DNA from: Perkinsus olseni
Lineage: Eukaryota; Perkinsozoa; Perkinsida; Perkinsidae
Direction of reading: 5' to 3'
DNA: 13,597 nt
Assembly: GCA_013115135.1 (NCBI GenBank)
Contig: JABANP010000881.1
Span: forward strand, 1-13,597
The notes under the pieces were generated by a model. It did not search any database. It was not told where the DNA came from and saw only the letters and a list, made by a program, of their open reading frames with translations. How positions within the stretch are numbered: position 1 is the first letter of the stretch; each line of letters opens with the position of its first letter. The position numbers were made by a program, and so were the translations under genes. Shown in pieces: positions 7,937 to 13,597 of the stretch.

Positions 7937-7987
7937 AAGCCTTGCTGAGAAAAGGTCGGTTCCGCAGTAGCAGCGCGCTAACCCCTC
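7937..7987 (+). pseudogene. Fragment of gene X fused to copy C
   Basis: Bases 7937-7977 match 4168-4209 of gene X (AAGCCTTGCT, then the donor AG/GTC, then CAGTAGCAGCGCG). Bases 7978-7987 match 4262-4271 (CTAACCCCTC), so the 52 nt between are missing. The match covers the end of gene X exon 3 and its intron. It runs directly into TTACAG, the acceptor of GNAT intron 2, so the two genes are joined inside introns. One base is missing in the exon part relative to gene X. Confidence 0.65.
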
Positions 7988-7993
7988 TTACAG

Positions 7994-8551
7994 GCCCGAA
8001 CCGAGCAGGAAGATGATGGACGGAATCATCGGCTACATAAGCTCTGTAGATTGGGGAGCTTTGCCTGGCAGGCGCCGACCAGCGTCTGGAACTTCAGGTT
8101 GAAGTTGCCGCATCTGAAAGAGGGAAAGGGATAGGAGGAGCTCTATTGTCAGTAACCTTTGAATACGTGAGTTCACCAAGGCAATCACTTTCGAAGATCC
8201 ACCTCCTTCTCGATCGATATTGTCCTCGATTGCCAGTCTATTGCCTGTATTTTTTTCAGCTCCGCGAAGCCCATCCAAAGCTGGTGGCTATGTACTTGAT
8301 GGTCTTCGTGCACTCGTGCCAGGCTTTGTATGAGAAGTCCAAATTCGTGAAAGTGCTAGGTAAGACCTTGGAAGTTCTCTCCAATTCGGGACTGTGTTGG
8401 CAAGAGGGACTTCCAACGGATTGCTAGCTCACTCGTCCTCAATACGACATCTGCATTCTGTTGTGAGAATCTGGAGGCATCCTCTACTACTACGCACGCT
8501 ACAATTTCAGCTAGCGCGCTTGGCCTAATGGTATGCACTCCAGCGGTTTGA
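7994..8551 (+). pseudogene. GNAT acetyltransferase, copy C (lacks exons 1-2)
   Basis: Only the 3' half of the gene is present: exon 3 7994-8045, exon 4 8083-8166, exon 5 8260-8359, exon 6 8511-8551. Introns are 37, 93 and 151 nt, all GT-AG, and the frame is open through the joined exons. Exon 4 keeps the full acetyl-CoA loop ERGKGIG. Exon 5 is 6 nt shorter than in A and B and has lost the Asn of the conserved DNPSAVALYEKS segment, reading VHSCQALYEKS instead. Without exon 5 splicing the frame ends at a TAG after TDC, near 8427. With no signal peptide and no first half of the fold it cannot make a normal enzyme by itself. Upstream is the gene X fragment, so a chimeric transcript is possible but unproven. 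Confidence 0.72.
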
Positions 8552-9109
8552 ACCAAAGCTTCGCCAAAGCATTCCAAAGCAGCTTTGGCTGTATTAGCCT
8601 TCGCGACTGTCTGCGTTAATTATACGCACGATGGCGGTGACCTCTGTTGGCTGTGCATATTTCTCAGCAGTGCTGAGTCAGCACTTTAGTGTACTTGCGT
8701 GTCGTTGTCGACGTCCATATTTCGCTCGGGCCGAGCATTGGCCATCTTTTTGGGGACTCCCTGCCAGTTAGTCCGACGCAGTCTGATTATTCGTTTGTTC
8801 TGCTTCTTGTTAGCGTCAGCAAGTTGAGTTGAGGGAAAATAGTCAGGGATTGCTAGGGGGATGTTCCTTTGAATCCTGAAGCTGGCAATCACAAGTACCA
8901 GCAGCGCCTGCTGGATAATGTTAATGGTGTTTCAGTGTTTTCGCCCCCCCTTAAGGGGCCGCTCTCCGCAGCGAGCACATTGCAAAACCTCGTGGCTGTG
9001 GGTCGAGGAATGAAGCGTCTTCGAATGACTCCGTAACGAAGACCTCGTTACGAAGTTTGTCGGACTTGCATTGAGCCCGTGCCTTTCCAGTAGCATCATC
9101 ACGTTATAC
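8552..9109 (+). repeat. Downstream repeat block, copy C
   Basis: Closest in layout to the block after copy A, ending in the same ATCATCACGTTATAC. It has a unique palindromic insertion, AGTGCTGAGTCAGCACT at 8669-8685, in the CTCAGCACTTTAG motif. It also has a longer CGTAACGAAGACCTCGTTACG inverted repeat at 9032-9052 near the end. Confidence 0.7.
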
Positions 9110-9344
9110 CTTGTCTATACACACTCACGCTCACACTCACGCATGTCTGGCATTGAACGTAAGCTGCTGTGCTGTGTCGCCCCTGACGGTTGAAATGTTT
9201 GTGAGGGGTGATGAGACGAAGGTCACGAATCGTGACTCACGATTACGCCCCGTAGCGTAACTACGCATATAGATACGATACACGCTATATAGATGCTTAG
9301 ACTAGACGTTTATATATCTATTTGTCTCTGATATATACGAGGCG
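9110..9344. other. Stretch after copy C, simple repeats and AT-rich tract
   Basis: No gene seen. It begins with a short CACTCACGCT-type repeat (about 9119-9143). A tract of about 80 bases rich in TATA and TAGA words (about 9256-9340) lies just before the next open frames and might hold promoter sequence, but no specific element can be named. Confidence 0.35.
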
Positions 9345-9546
9345 TTGGGTGAAGTTAACGTCAACCCGGTCTCGCAAGCTCCGGCGAGGCCTACTCTAAG
9401 TTTCACATCTTCTACGAAGCCCAACCCGTCCTACTCTGGAGATGCTGTTGCGCGACCCACCCGTGTGCCTTGCCTAACGTCTGAAGAAGTACCCAATGTT
9501 GCACCATCGGAGTTCTACTGGAACAAACGTCACGCCGCGAGATCGG
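9345..9546 (+). CDS. Possible first exon of a hypothetical gene
   Basis: Open frame of about 67 codons with protein-like composition, rich in Pro, Ser and Thr, then EFYWNKRHAARS. It lacks an ATG near its start, beginning in frame at a TTG. It runs into GTAGGT at 9547, a fair splice donor, and the sequence beyond holds a strong hairpin (9555-9571). It may be the leading exon of the frame at 9655. No domain is recognised and the call is weak. Confidence 0.25.
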
Positions 9547-9654
9547 TAGGTATCACTTCTATAATAGAAGTTCTATTCTTCGTGATATTTCGAAGACTCT
9601 ATCTGATGGGTTCGAGTCGAACCGTTCGACAAGTTGCAGAGCGCATTCATAACT

Positions 9655-9900
9655 ATGGCTGAGCAGTCTCGTACTGCTCGTGATATAACCGTGCATGGTG
9701 TGGACCCGGACAGTGGCGCACAATCTGAGTCTCAACCTGGTCCAGAGTCTGAAGGGGAGGCCGAGGAGGTTGAGCCTGTGTCTAGCTTAGAGGATCAGAA
9801 AGCTCTTCTGAAAGAAGGAAGAGCATGTCGGAAGGAGCCCAAGCCCAAGGGGAACCTCGAGGCTAAGTCCCAATCTCCTCTCAGAAAAAGGAGGACATGA
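9655..9900 (+). CDS. Hypothetical acidic protein (81 codons)
   Basis: ATG 9655 to TGA 9898-9900. The product begins MAEQSRTARD, has an acidic middle (ESEGEAEEVEP) and a basic tail (PLRKRRT). No domain, signal peptide or membrane segment is visible. The composition is compatible with the start of a retroelement Gag protein or a nuclear protein. A good acceptor, CTCCTCTCAG ending at 9882, leads into another frame that reads KKEDMRWNSVDQSG and stays open to about 10010. The true gene may therefore be spliced and longer. Downstream lies an RNase-H-like remnant, which would fit a Gag-Pol layout. Confidence 0.35.
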   Translation: MAEQSRTARDITVHGVDPDSGAQSESQPGPESEGEAEEVEPVSSLEDQKALLKEGRACRKEPKPKGNLEAKSQSPLRKRRT

Positions 9901-10380
9901 GATGGAATTCCGTAGATCAATCAGGAATGGTATTTGGCGACTCTCCACTGGCGAGTGAGTTTCCGTATTCTCTTCTCTGTTGGTTGACAATTTATATGAC
10001 AGTATGACAGTATCAGATATGACAATTTAGTCTCTTATCTTCGCTGTTGCCTCACCATTGAATTATTTCGAAAATTGTTCTCGCTAGTCGTGCCAGTTGG
10101 TATGCTTGAACCTGTTTTTTGGTCGTCAAATAGACCCTCAACACCCCCATATGCACGACATACGTATCACGGGCGAGCTGCTGAGTCCTTTCATTCTGCA
10201 TTCGTGGAAAACATTGGGTTGTTCGCAGCCCTGCGGCTGTTATCGGCATGACTGCTTAGCCCTAATACGGGGGTTGGGCCCTAATACTAGCAGGCTCGGG
10301 CGGGAAGTAGACAATCGTTGTCTAGAGCGTGTGGGCGGATATCTTCAACGTCGTGATCGAGTCGTCGATTGATACTATAG
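9901..10380. other. Degraded stretch with scattered open frames
   Basis: No supported gene. A TATGACAG motif is tandemly repeated near 9996-10012. The decamer GCCCTAATAC occurs at 10259-10268 and 10278-10287. Two overlapping frames between about 10060 and 10375 are open, but neither has a recognisable motif. It is probably worn retroelement DNA leading to the RNase-H-like frame. Confidence 0.3.
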
Positions 10381-10587
10381 GTAGTCGATGCCAGTGACTC
10401 TGGTAACACAATCCCAAAGGCAATACAGATATCAGATAATAGTCGAGCTGCTGCTGACGAGTTGGCGGACGGACCAACTGTAACCCACAAAAGAATCCAC
10501 GAAAGACTCTACTGCCTTGCAAAGAACACCAAAAGTCTGTTCTTACAGATCGATCCTTTGACACACGCACACGTAAGCTACGCTTAA
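10381..10587 (+). pseudogene. RNase-H-like retroelement remnant
   Basis: An open frame runs from just after a TAG (10378-10380) to TAA 10585-10587 (68 codons), without a start codon. It begins VVDASDSGN, similar to the first catalytic segment of LTR-retroelement RNase H (DAS plus Gly). It continues with a charged helix-like part (RAAADELADG, then THKRIHERLYCLAK). The rest does not clearly follow the family, so the call is tentative. It lies about 180 bases before the stretch shared with the Pol-like remnant upstream of copy B, the expected order for Pol. Confidence 0.3.
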
Positions 10588-10759
10588 GCTATCAGCGCGC
10601 GCCACAAACTGTCTACTCCGCACAGGCAGGGCCTCACGATCAACCATCAAAATGAGCTCATGACGGCCGAACGTAGTCGATTTACACACAGCCAAGTCTT
10701 GGAGCTATAACAGCTAAGGGGCCTCGCCAAACAGGGTAAAAGAGGGTGCAGAGAGTCCT
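10588..10759. other. Intergenic stretch
   Basis: Nothing recognisable. It connects the RNase-H-like frame with the repeat shared between the upstream regions of copies D and B. Confidence 0.3.
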
Positions 10760-10910
10760 ACCACAAGCAGGATGGCCCGCACAAGGGACAAATCAGTGGC
10801 GATTCATCTCGCGTGCGGGGGCCCCGCAGCGGGGCTGCTGTTCAGAGAGCGCTCAGTGTTCTATAGGTACTCTCTATACAGTTAATTTGAACACACAGCA
10901 GCAGTGGACT
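10760..10910 (+). repeat. Diverged repeat shared with 4960-5110
   Basis: The sequence matches the Pol-like frame upstream of copy B over about 150 bases. Shared words include CAGAGAG(T/C)GCTCAGTGTTCT and CAGCAGCAG. Here the frame is broken by indels and a GC-rich GGGGCCCCGCAGCGGGGC stretch. It is probably a worn piece of the same retroelement. Confidence 0.55.
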
Positions 10911-10924
10911 GGATTTCTGTGCGC

Positions 10925-11140
10925 GGTGCGTCTGCTCATCTCAGTACTCACGTGCATTCCTCGTGAAGCTATTGGAAACACGCTTCCCTTAACTCGAAAA
11001 TGTGGCCCGTTTCGGCATTCTTTGATCCCTGATTCGAATAGCCACATGGCACTGGGTTATATTGCGAATGCCTCGAAAGGCTGCCCTCACTGCCCCCGAG
11101 TATTCGATGCGATCTCACAGTCATCTACCGCTTCGTCCAA
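10925..11140 (+). repeat. Upstream repeat block of copy D (partial)
   Basis: Only the last 200 or so bases of the upstream block are present, from GTGCGTCTGCTC through ACGTGCATTCCTC and CCCCGAGTATTCGATGCGA to the start codon. The older part of the block seen in A and B is missing, so retroelement-like sequence lies closer to the gene here. A candidate spliced-leader acceptor is the AG at 11119-11120. Confidence 0.65.
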
Positions 11141-11989
11141 ATGAGACTGTCCACCCACTCTCTGGTGTGGTTGTTACTTGTCTTCAGGGCAGTAGTAGCT
11201 GAAGTGGCCTATCGTGCGTACCAAGCTGGCGACGACTTCAAGCTCCTCAAGGAGGTTAAGGCCTCTGAGTGCACCCTTCGAATACCCGTTCCTGTTTTGT
11301 CGGAGTGGAGAGCGGAACTAAGGTGAGACCAACCCCACTGGCGTGTGAACTGCATGGATGTCCAACTGGCAGCTCGCATCAGTAGGTGTGATCATTGTCT
11401 GAGCAGCATCTTAAATGCTGAATCATTTTCACATTGGATCACCTCATCCTACATGCAAATGAGAGGCGAAACAGCACAAGCTTTCTCTCAGACTGTCGTC
11501 GCCGTGGTCGTGATGACTATCCCTGCGGCCTCAATGACGAAGGAGATCGAAGACGCAATTAAAGCAAAGATGTGAGTGGGGCTTTTTGGGCTAATTAGCA
11601 GCGGAAGACTCACGAGCTCTTTCGATGCGCCGCTTCTTGTACAGGCCTGATCCGAGCAGGAAGGTGAAGAATGGAGTCATCGGCGAAATAAACTACGTAA
11701 ACTTAGGAAGTTCTATCTGACAATCGTCGACCAGCGTCCGAGTCTTCAGGTTGAAGTTGCCGCATCTCAAAGAGGGAAGGGGATAGGAAATGCTATATTG
11801 TCGGTGACCTTCAAGCAAGTGAGTCCACCAAGACAACCGCTATCGAAGATCGGCCTCCTTCTTGATCGGCATTTTCGTTGATTGCTAAGTTATTCAGCTT
11901 CGCGGAGGCCATCCAAAGCTAGTCGCTATGTACTTGGCGGTTTTCGACGATAACCTGCCTGCTATCGCCTTGTAGGAAACGTCCAATAG
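11141..11989 (+). pseudogene. GNAT acetyltransferase, copy D (pseudogene)
   Basis: All five main exons can be traced: 11141-11322, 11492-11571, 11645-11696, 11735-11818 and 11898-11989. Exons 2, 3 and 4 keep the family lengths (80, 52, 84 nt), and introns are 169, 73, 38 and 79 nt with GT-AG ends. The signal peptide is intact (HSLVWLLLVFRAVVAEVAY), as is the acetyl-CoA loop QRGKGIG. Three lesions break the gene. Exon 1 is 182 nt, not a multiple of three, with diverged sequence after FKLL. Exon 5 has a nonsense TAG at 11973-11975 where the other copies have LYEK. The end of exon 5 has lost 14 nt. The intact splice sites suggest recent death. Confidence 0.8.
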
Positions 11990-12715
11990 GTAAGGCATTG
12001 GTTCTTGCCGATCCGGGACTGTCTTGGCAAGAGGGATTCTCAACGGGTTGCTAGCTCACTCGTCCTCAATACTTTATTTGCATTCTCTCGTCAGATCATG
12101 GAATCGTCTCCTACTACGCACGCTACGATTTCAGCTAGCGTGCTCGGTCTTACGATGTTCACTCCAACAGTTCGAAGCAGTGCTTTGGGAGTACTTGCTT
12201 TGGTGTTCATCGACTATCTGTATCAATTTAACGCACGATGGTGGTGACCTCTGTTTGTTGTGCATCCCTCTCAGCACTTTAGTGTGCTTGCGTGTCGTTG
12301 TCGACATGCATCTTTCGCTCGGGCCGAGCATTGGCCGTCCTTTTGGAAGCTCCCTACCTATAAGTCGGACTAAATTGTCTTGTCAAAGTGGTCGTTACCG
12401 AGCATTGAATACTCCCGCTGATCAAGTTGGCCTCTTCTTGAGGCCTCAAGAGCATTGAGTACGAAACCTGGCCAGATTATTCGTTTGCTCTGCTTCTTGC
12501 TTGCGTCATCGAGTTCGTTGAGGAAAAAATAGTCGGGGATTCATGAGGAAATGTTCCCACTTTGAAGCCTAACGCTCACAATCACGAATACGAACAGCAC
12601 CCGATGGACGATATTGATGAGGATTCAGTGTCTTTCCTACTTCTCAAGGGGTCATGCTCATGAGAGAGAAGATTCCAATGCCTCGTGGCTGCCTCTAGAG
12701 GGATGAAGCATCTGG
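11990..12715 (+). repeat. Downstream region and repeat block, copy D
   Basis: It begins with the remains of intron 5 (GTAAGG at 11990 to TTTCAG near 12132), then the block shared with A, B and C. A hairpin at 12715-12746 marks the end of recognisable similarity. Block D shares a TACTCCCGCT-containing insertion with block B that A and C lack, which may help order the duplications. Confidence 0.65.
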
Positions 12716-12746
12716 AGTGCTCTGAGCACTGTGCTCAGGAGCGCTC
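12715..12746. repeat. Imperfect hairpin at the end of the copy D unit
   Basis: GAGTGCTCTGAGCAC (12715-12729) and GTGCTCAGGAGCGCTC (12731-12746) are complementary with one mismatch and one bulge, around a single-base loop. It lies at the junction between the GNAT unit and a retroelement remnant. Confidence 0.55.
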
Positions 12747-12794
12747 TTAGAATTGAACGTAACTAGCGTGTAATGGTGTGAGTTAGTAGTGTTG

Positions 12795-13088
12795 AAGGCG
12801 ATACAAACCGTCTCGTGCTGCTGCTGTTCCTACCCAAGTATCTCGACGCGACAATCGGCAGTGGAAAGCCTTCCAGGTCGGTTCTGCCGTGTAACACGGC
12901 CCGTGTTCATCCAGGCCGCTAAGTCCATCGTACCAGCAAGCATTTTGGAGGCTTACCCGGCGCGTGATGGGGTCGTTCGTTGGTATAAGGTTAGATTCCT
13001 TCGGAGTGATCATGAAACAGTGATCAGTCATGCTAATATTGCTGCTGCCTTCCTGTGGGAGTCCTTAGTTCCCGATGACGATCCGTGA
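12795..13088 (+). pseudogene. Retroelement integrase C-terminal remnant
   Basis: Two overlapping frames together resemble the C-terminal domain of an LTR-retroelement integrase. The first contains RRDNRQWKAFQVGSAV, similar to the 'W...F.xGDxV' strand. It ends at a TAA near 12893. After a shift of one base the second frame goes on with VTRPVFIQ and then ILEAYPARDGVVRWYKV, similar to the 'pGxDGxVRxVxV' segment of Pao/BEL-type elements, and ends at TGA 13086-13088. The frameshift makes it a dead copy. Only the end of the polyprotein is present; the rest would be upstream, where the copy D unit now lies. The match is by eye. Confidence 0.45.
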
Positions 13089-13321
13089 TTTGTTTCGGTC
13101 CTCTCTCAGCTGGTTTATTTCTCTTTATCTCTGTTATATAGCCTGACTGATCAGGGGGGCGTATATTGATGCTCGATCAGTTAGTTTGGTAGAGATTGTC
13201 TCCTGTACATGCGTGCAGATAATCTCCTGTGCTAGCGTGCTATTGTGCAGCACAATTTGTGCTAGCGTGGGATGAGTTGCTTATCATGAGCCTTGAGTAT
13301 TGAGCGTCGATAGCTCTTAAG
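13089..13321 (+). other. Purine tract and possible LTR region
   Basis: A run AGGGGGGC at 13153-13160 follows the integrase remnant by about 65 bases, as a polypurine tract would before a 3' LTR. No TG...CA boundaries can be fixed. Inside are a 12-bp direct repeat TGTGCTAGCGTG (13228-13239 and 13258-13269) and, between the two, a palindrome ATTGTGC-A-GCACAAT (13242-13256). A gene is not seen. Confidence 0.35.
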
Positions 13322-13343
13322 TCCGTAGCCATCTTGGCTCAAG
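13322..13343 (+). ncRNA. Spliced leader exon (dinoflagellate/Perkinsus type)
   Basis: The 22 bases starting T-CCGTAGCCATCTTGGCTC and ending AAG match the dinoflagellate and Perkinsus spliced leader at every position, including the pyrimidine variation at the CATYTTGG core, which doubles as the Sm-binding-like site. The AAG is followed by GT (13344-13345), as the donor of an SL RNA gene must be. In these organisms this short exon is trans-spliced onto the 5' ends of nuclear mRNAs. Whether this is an active SL RNA gene or a relict left by reverse transcription of a trans-spliced mRNA cannot be settled: the bases after the donor (GTCTCAG) do not show a clear SL RNA intron, and no promoter or terminator is recognisable. 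Confidence 0.75.
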
Positions 13344-13464
13344 GTCTCAGTGTACGTTCGGTTGACGCATCTCTCCAGCTATGTCGGGTCGTGTTGACTC
13401 CAGTAACCATCCAGAAGCATCGAACAGCAACACACGTGCATTCCTCCTCGTACGGCGATTTCCC

Positions 13465-13597
13465 CTCCATGAAAACCTGGCTTGTTTTCTCTACGCCGGA
13501 ATGGGCTCAGTCCATTGCTGCTTCCCACCAGCGATGCTCCCTGTCCGTCCGGTCCGTTTTTGCTCGCTGTGCCAAAGTTCGTCCCAATACTCATGTC
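13465..13597 (+). repeat. Upstream repeat block of copy E (runs off window)
   Basis: The sequence matches 541-691 of copy A and the equivalent part of copy B, including CTGGCTTGTTTTCTCTACGC, GGAATGGGCTCAG and TTTTTGCTCGCTGTGC. A further copy of the acetyltransferase should start a few hundred bases beyond the window end. The spliced-leader sequence lies about 120 bases upstream. Confidence 0.7.

Noticed and set aside
9609..9623. GGTTCGAGTCGAACC as a tRNA T-arm (B box)
   Set aside because: It resembles the B box, but no A box, acceptor stem or anticodon arm can be folded around it; it is a short palindrome.

Overview
The window looks like nuclear DNA of a protist of the genus Perkinsus (alveolate parasites of molluscs). 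The best evidence is an exact match at 13322-13343 to the 22-nt dinoflagellate/Perkinsus spliced leader (core CCGTAGCCATCTTGGCTC, ending AAG followed by GT). Small GT-AG introns (about 37-185 nt), roughly balanced base composition and abundant degraded retroelements fit a small-intron eukaryote. There is no sign of bacterial operons, ribosome binding sites or CRISPR arrays. The genus call is an inference from the spliced leader; the species cannot be told.

Most of the window is an array of same-strand copies of one multi-exon gene for a GNAT-type N-acetyltransferase with an N-terminal signal peptide. Copy A (918-2568) has sound exons 1-4 but is split by a 5'-truncated LINE retrotransposon. 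The LINE sits at the exon 4 donor site with an 11-bp target-site duplication. Copy B (6359-7417) is the only copy with an unbroken spliced frame, 178 codons. Copy C (7994-8551) lacks exons 1-2 and is joined, intron to intron, to a fragment of an unrelated gene. Copy D (11141-11989) carries a frameshift, a nonsense codon and a 14-nt deletion. The upstream flank of a fifth copy, E, begins near 13465 and leaves the window. Flanking blocks upstream and downstream of the exons are duplicated with the gene.

Between the copies lie other features. At 3634-4577 (+) there is a spliced gene of unknown function ('gene X') with an acidic middle and a basic tail; part of it is duplicated at 7937-7987. At 9655-9900 there is a hypothetical acidic protein. 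Retroelement remains lie upstream of copies B, D and E: an ATG-less Pol-like frame (4790-5098), a CCHC knuckle frame (5468-5659), an RNase-H-like frame (10381-10587) and an integrase C-terminal remnant followed by a purine tract and possible LTR (12795-13161). The recurring pairing of retroelement debris with the acetyltransferase copies suggests segmental duplication of a mixed block. The copies keep their introns, so they did not arise by reverse transcription of spliced mRNA.

All exon models come from reading by eye and from comparing the copies with each other. No transcript evidence or database search was available.
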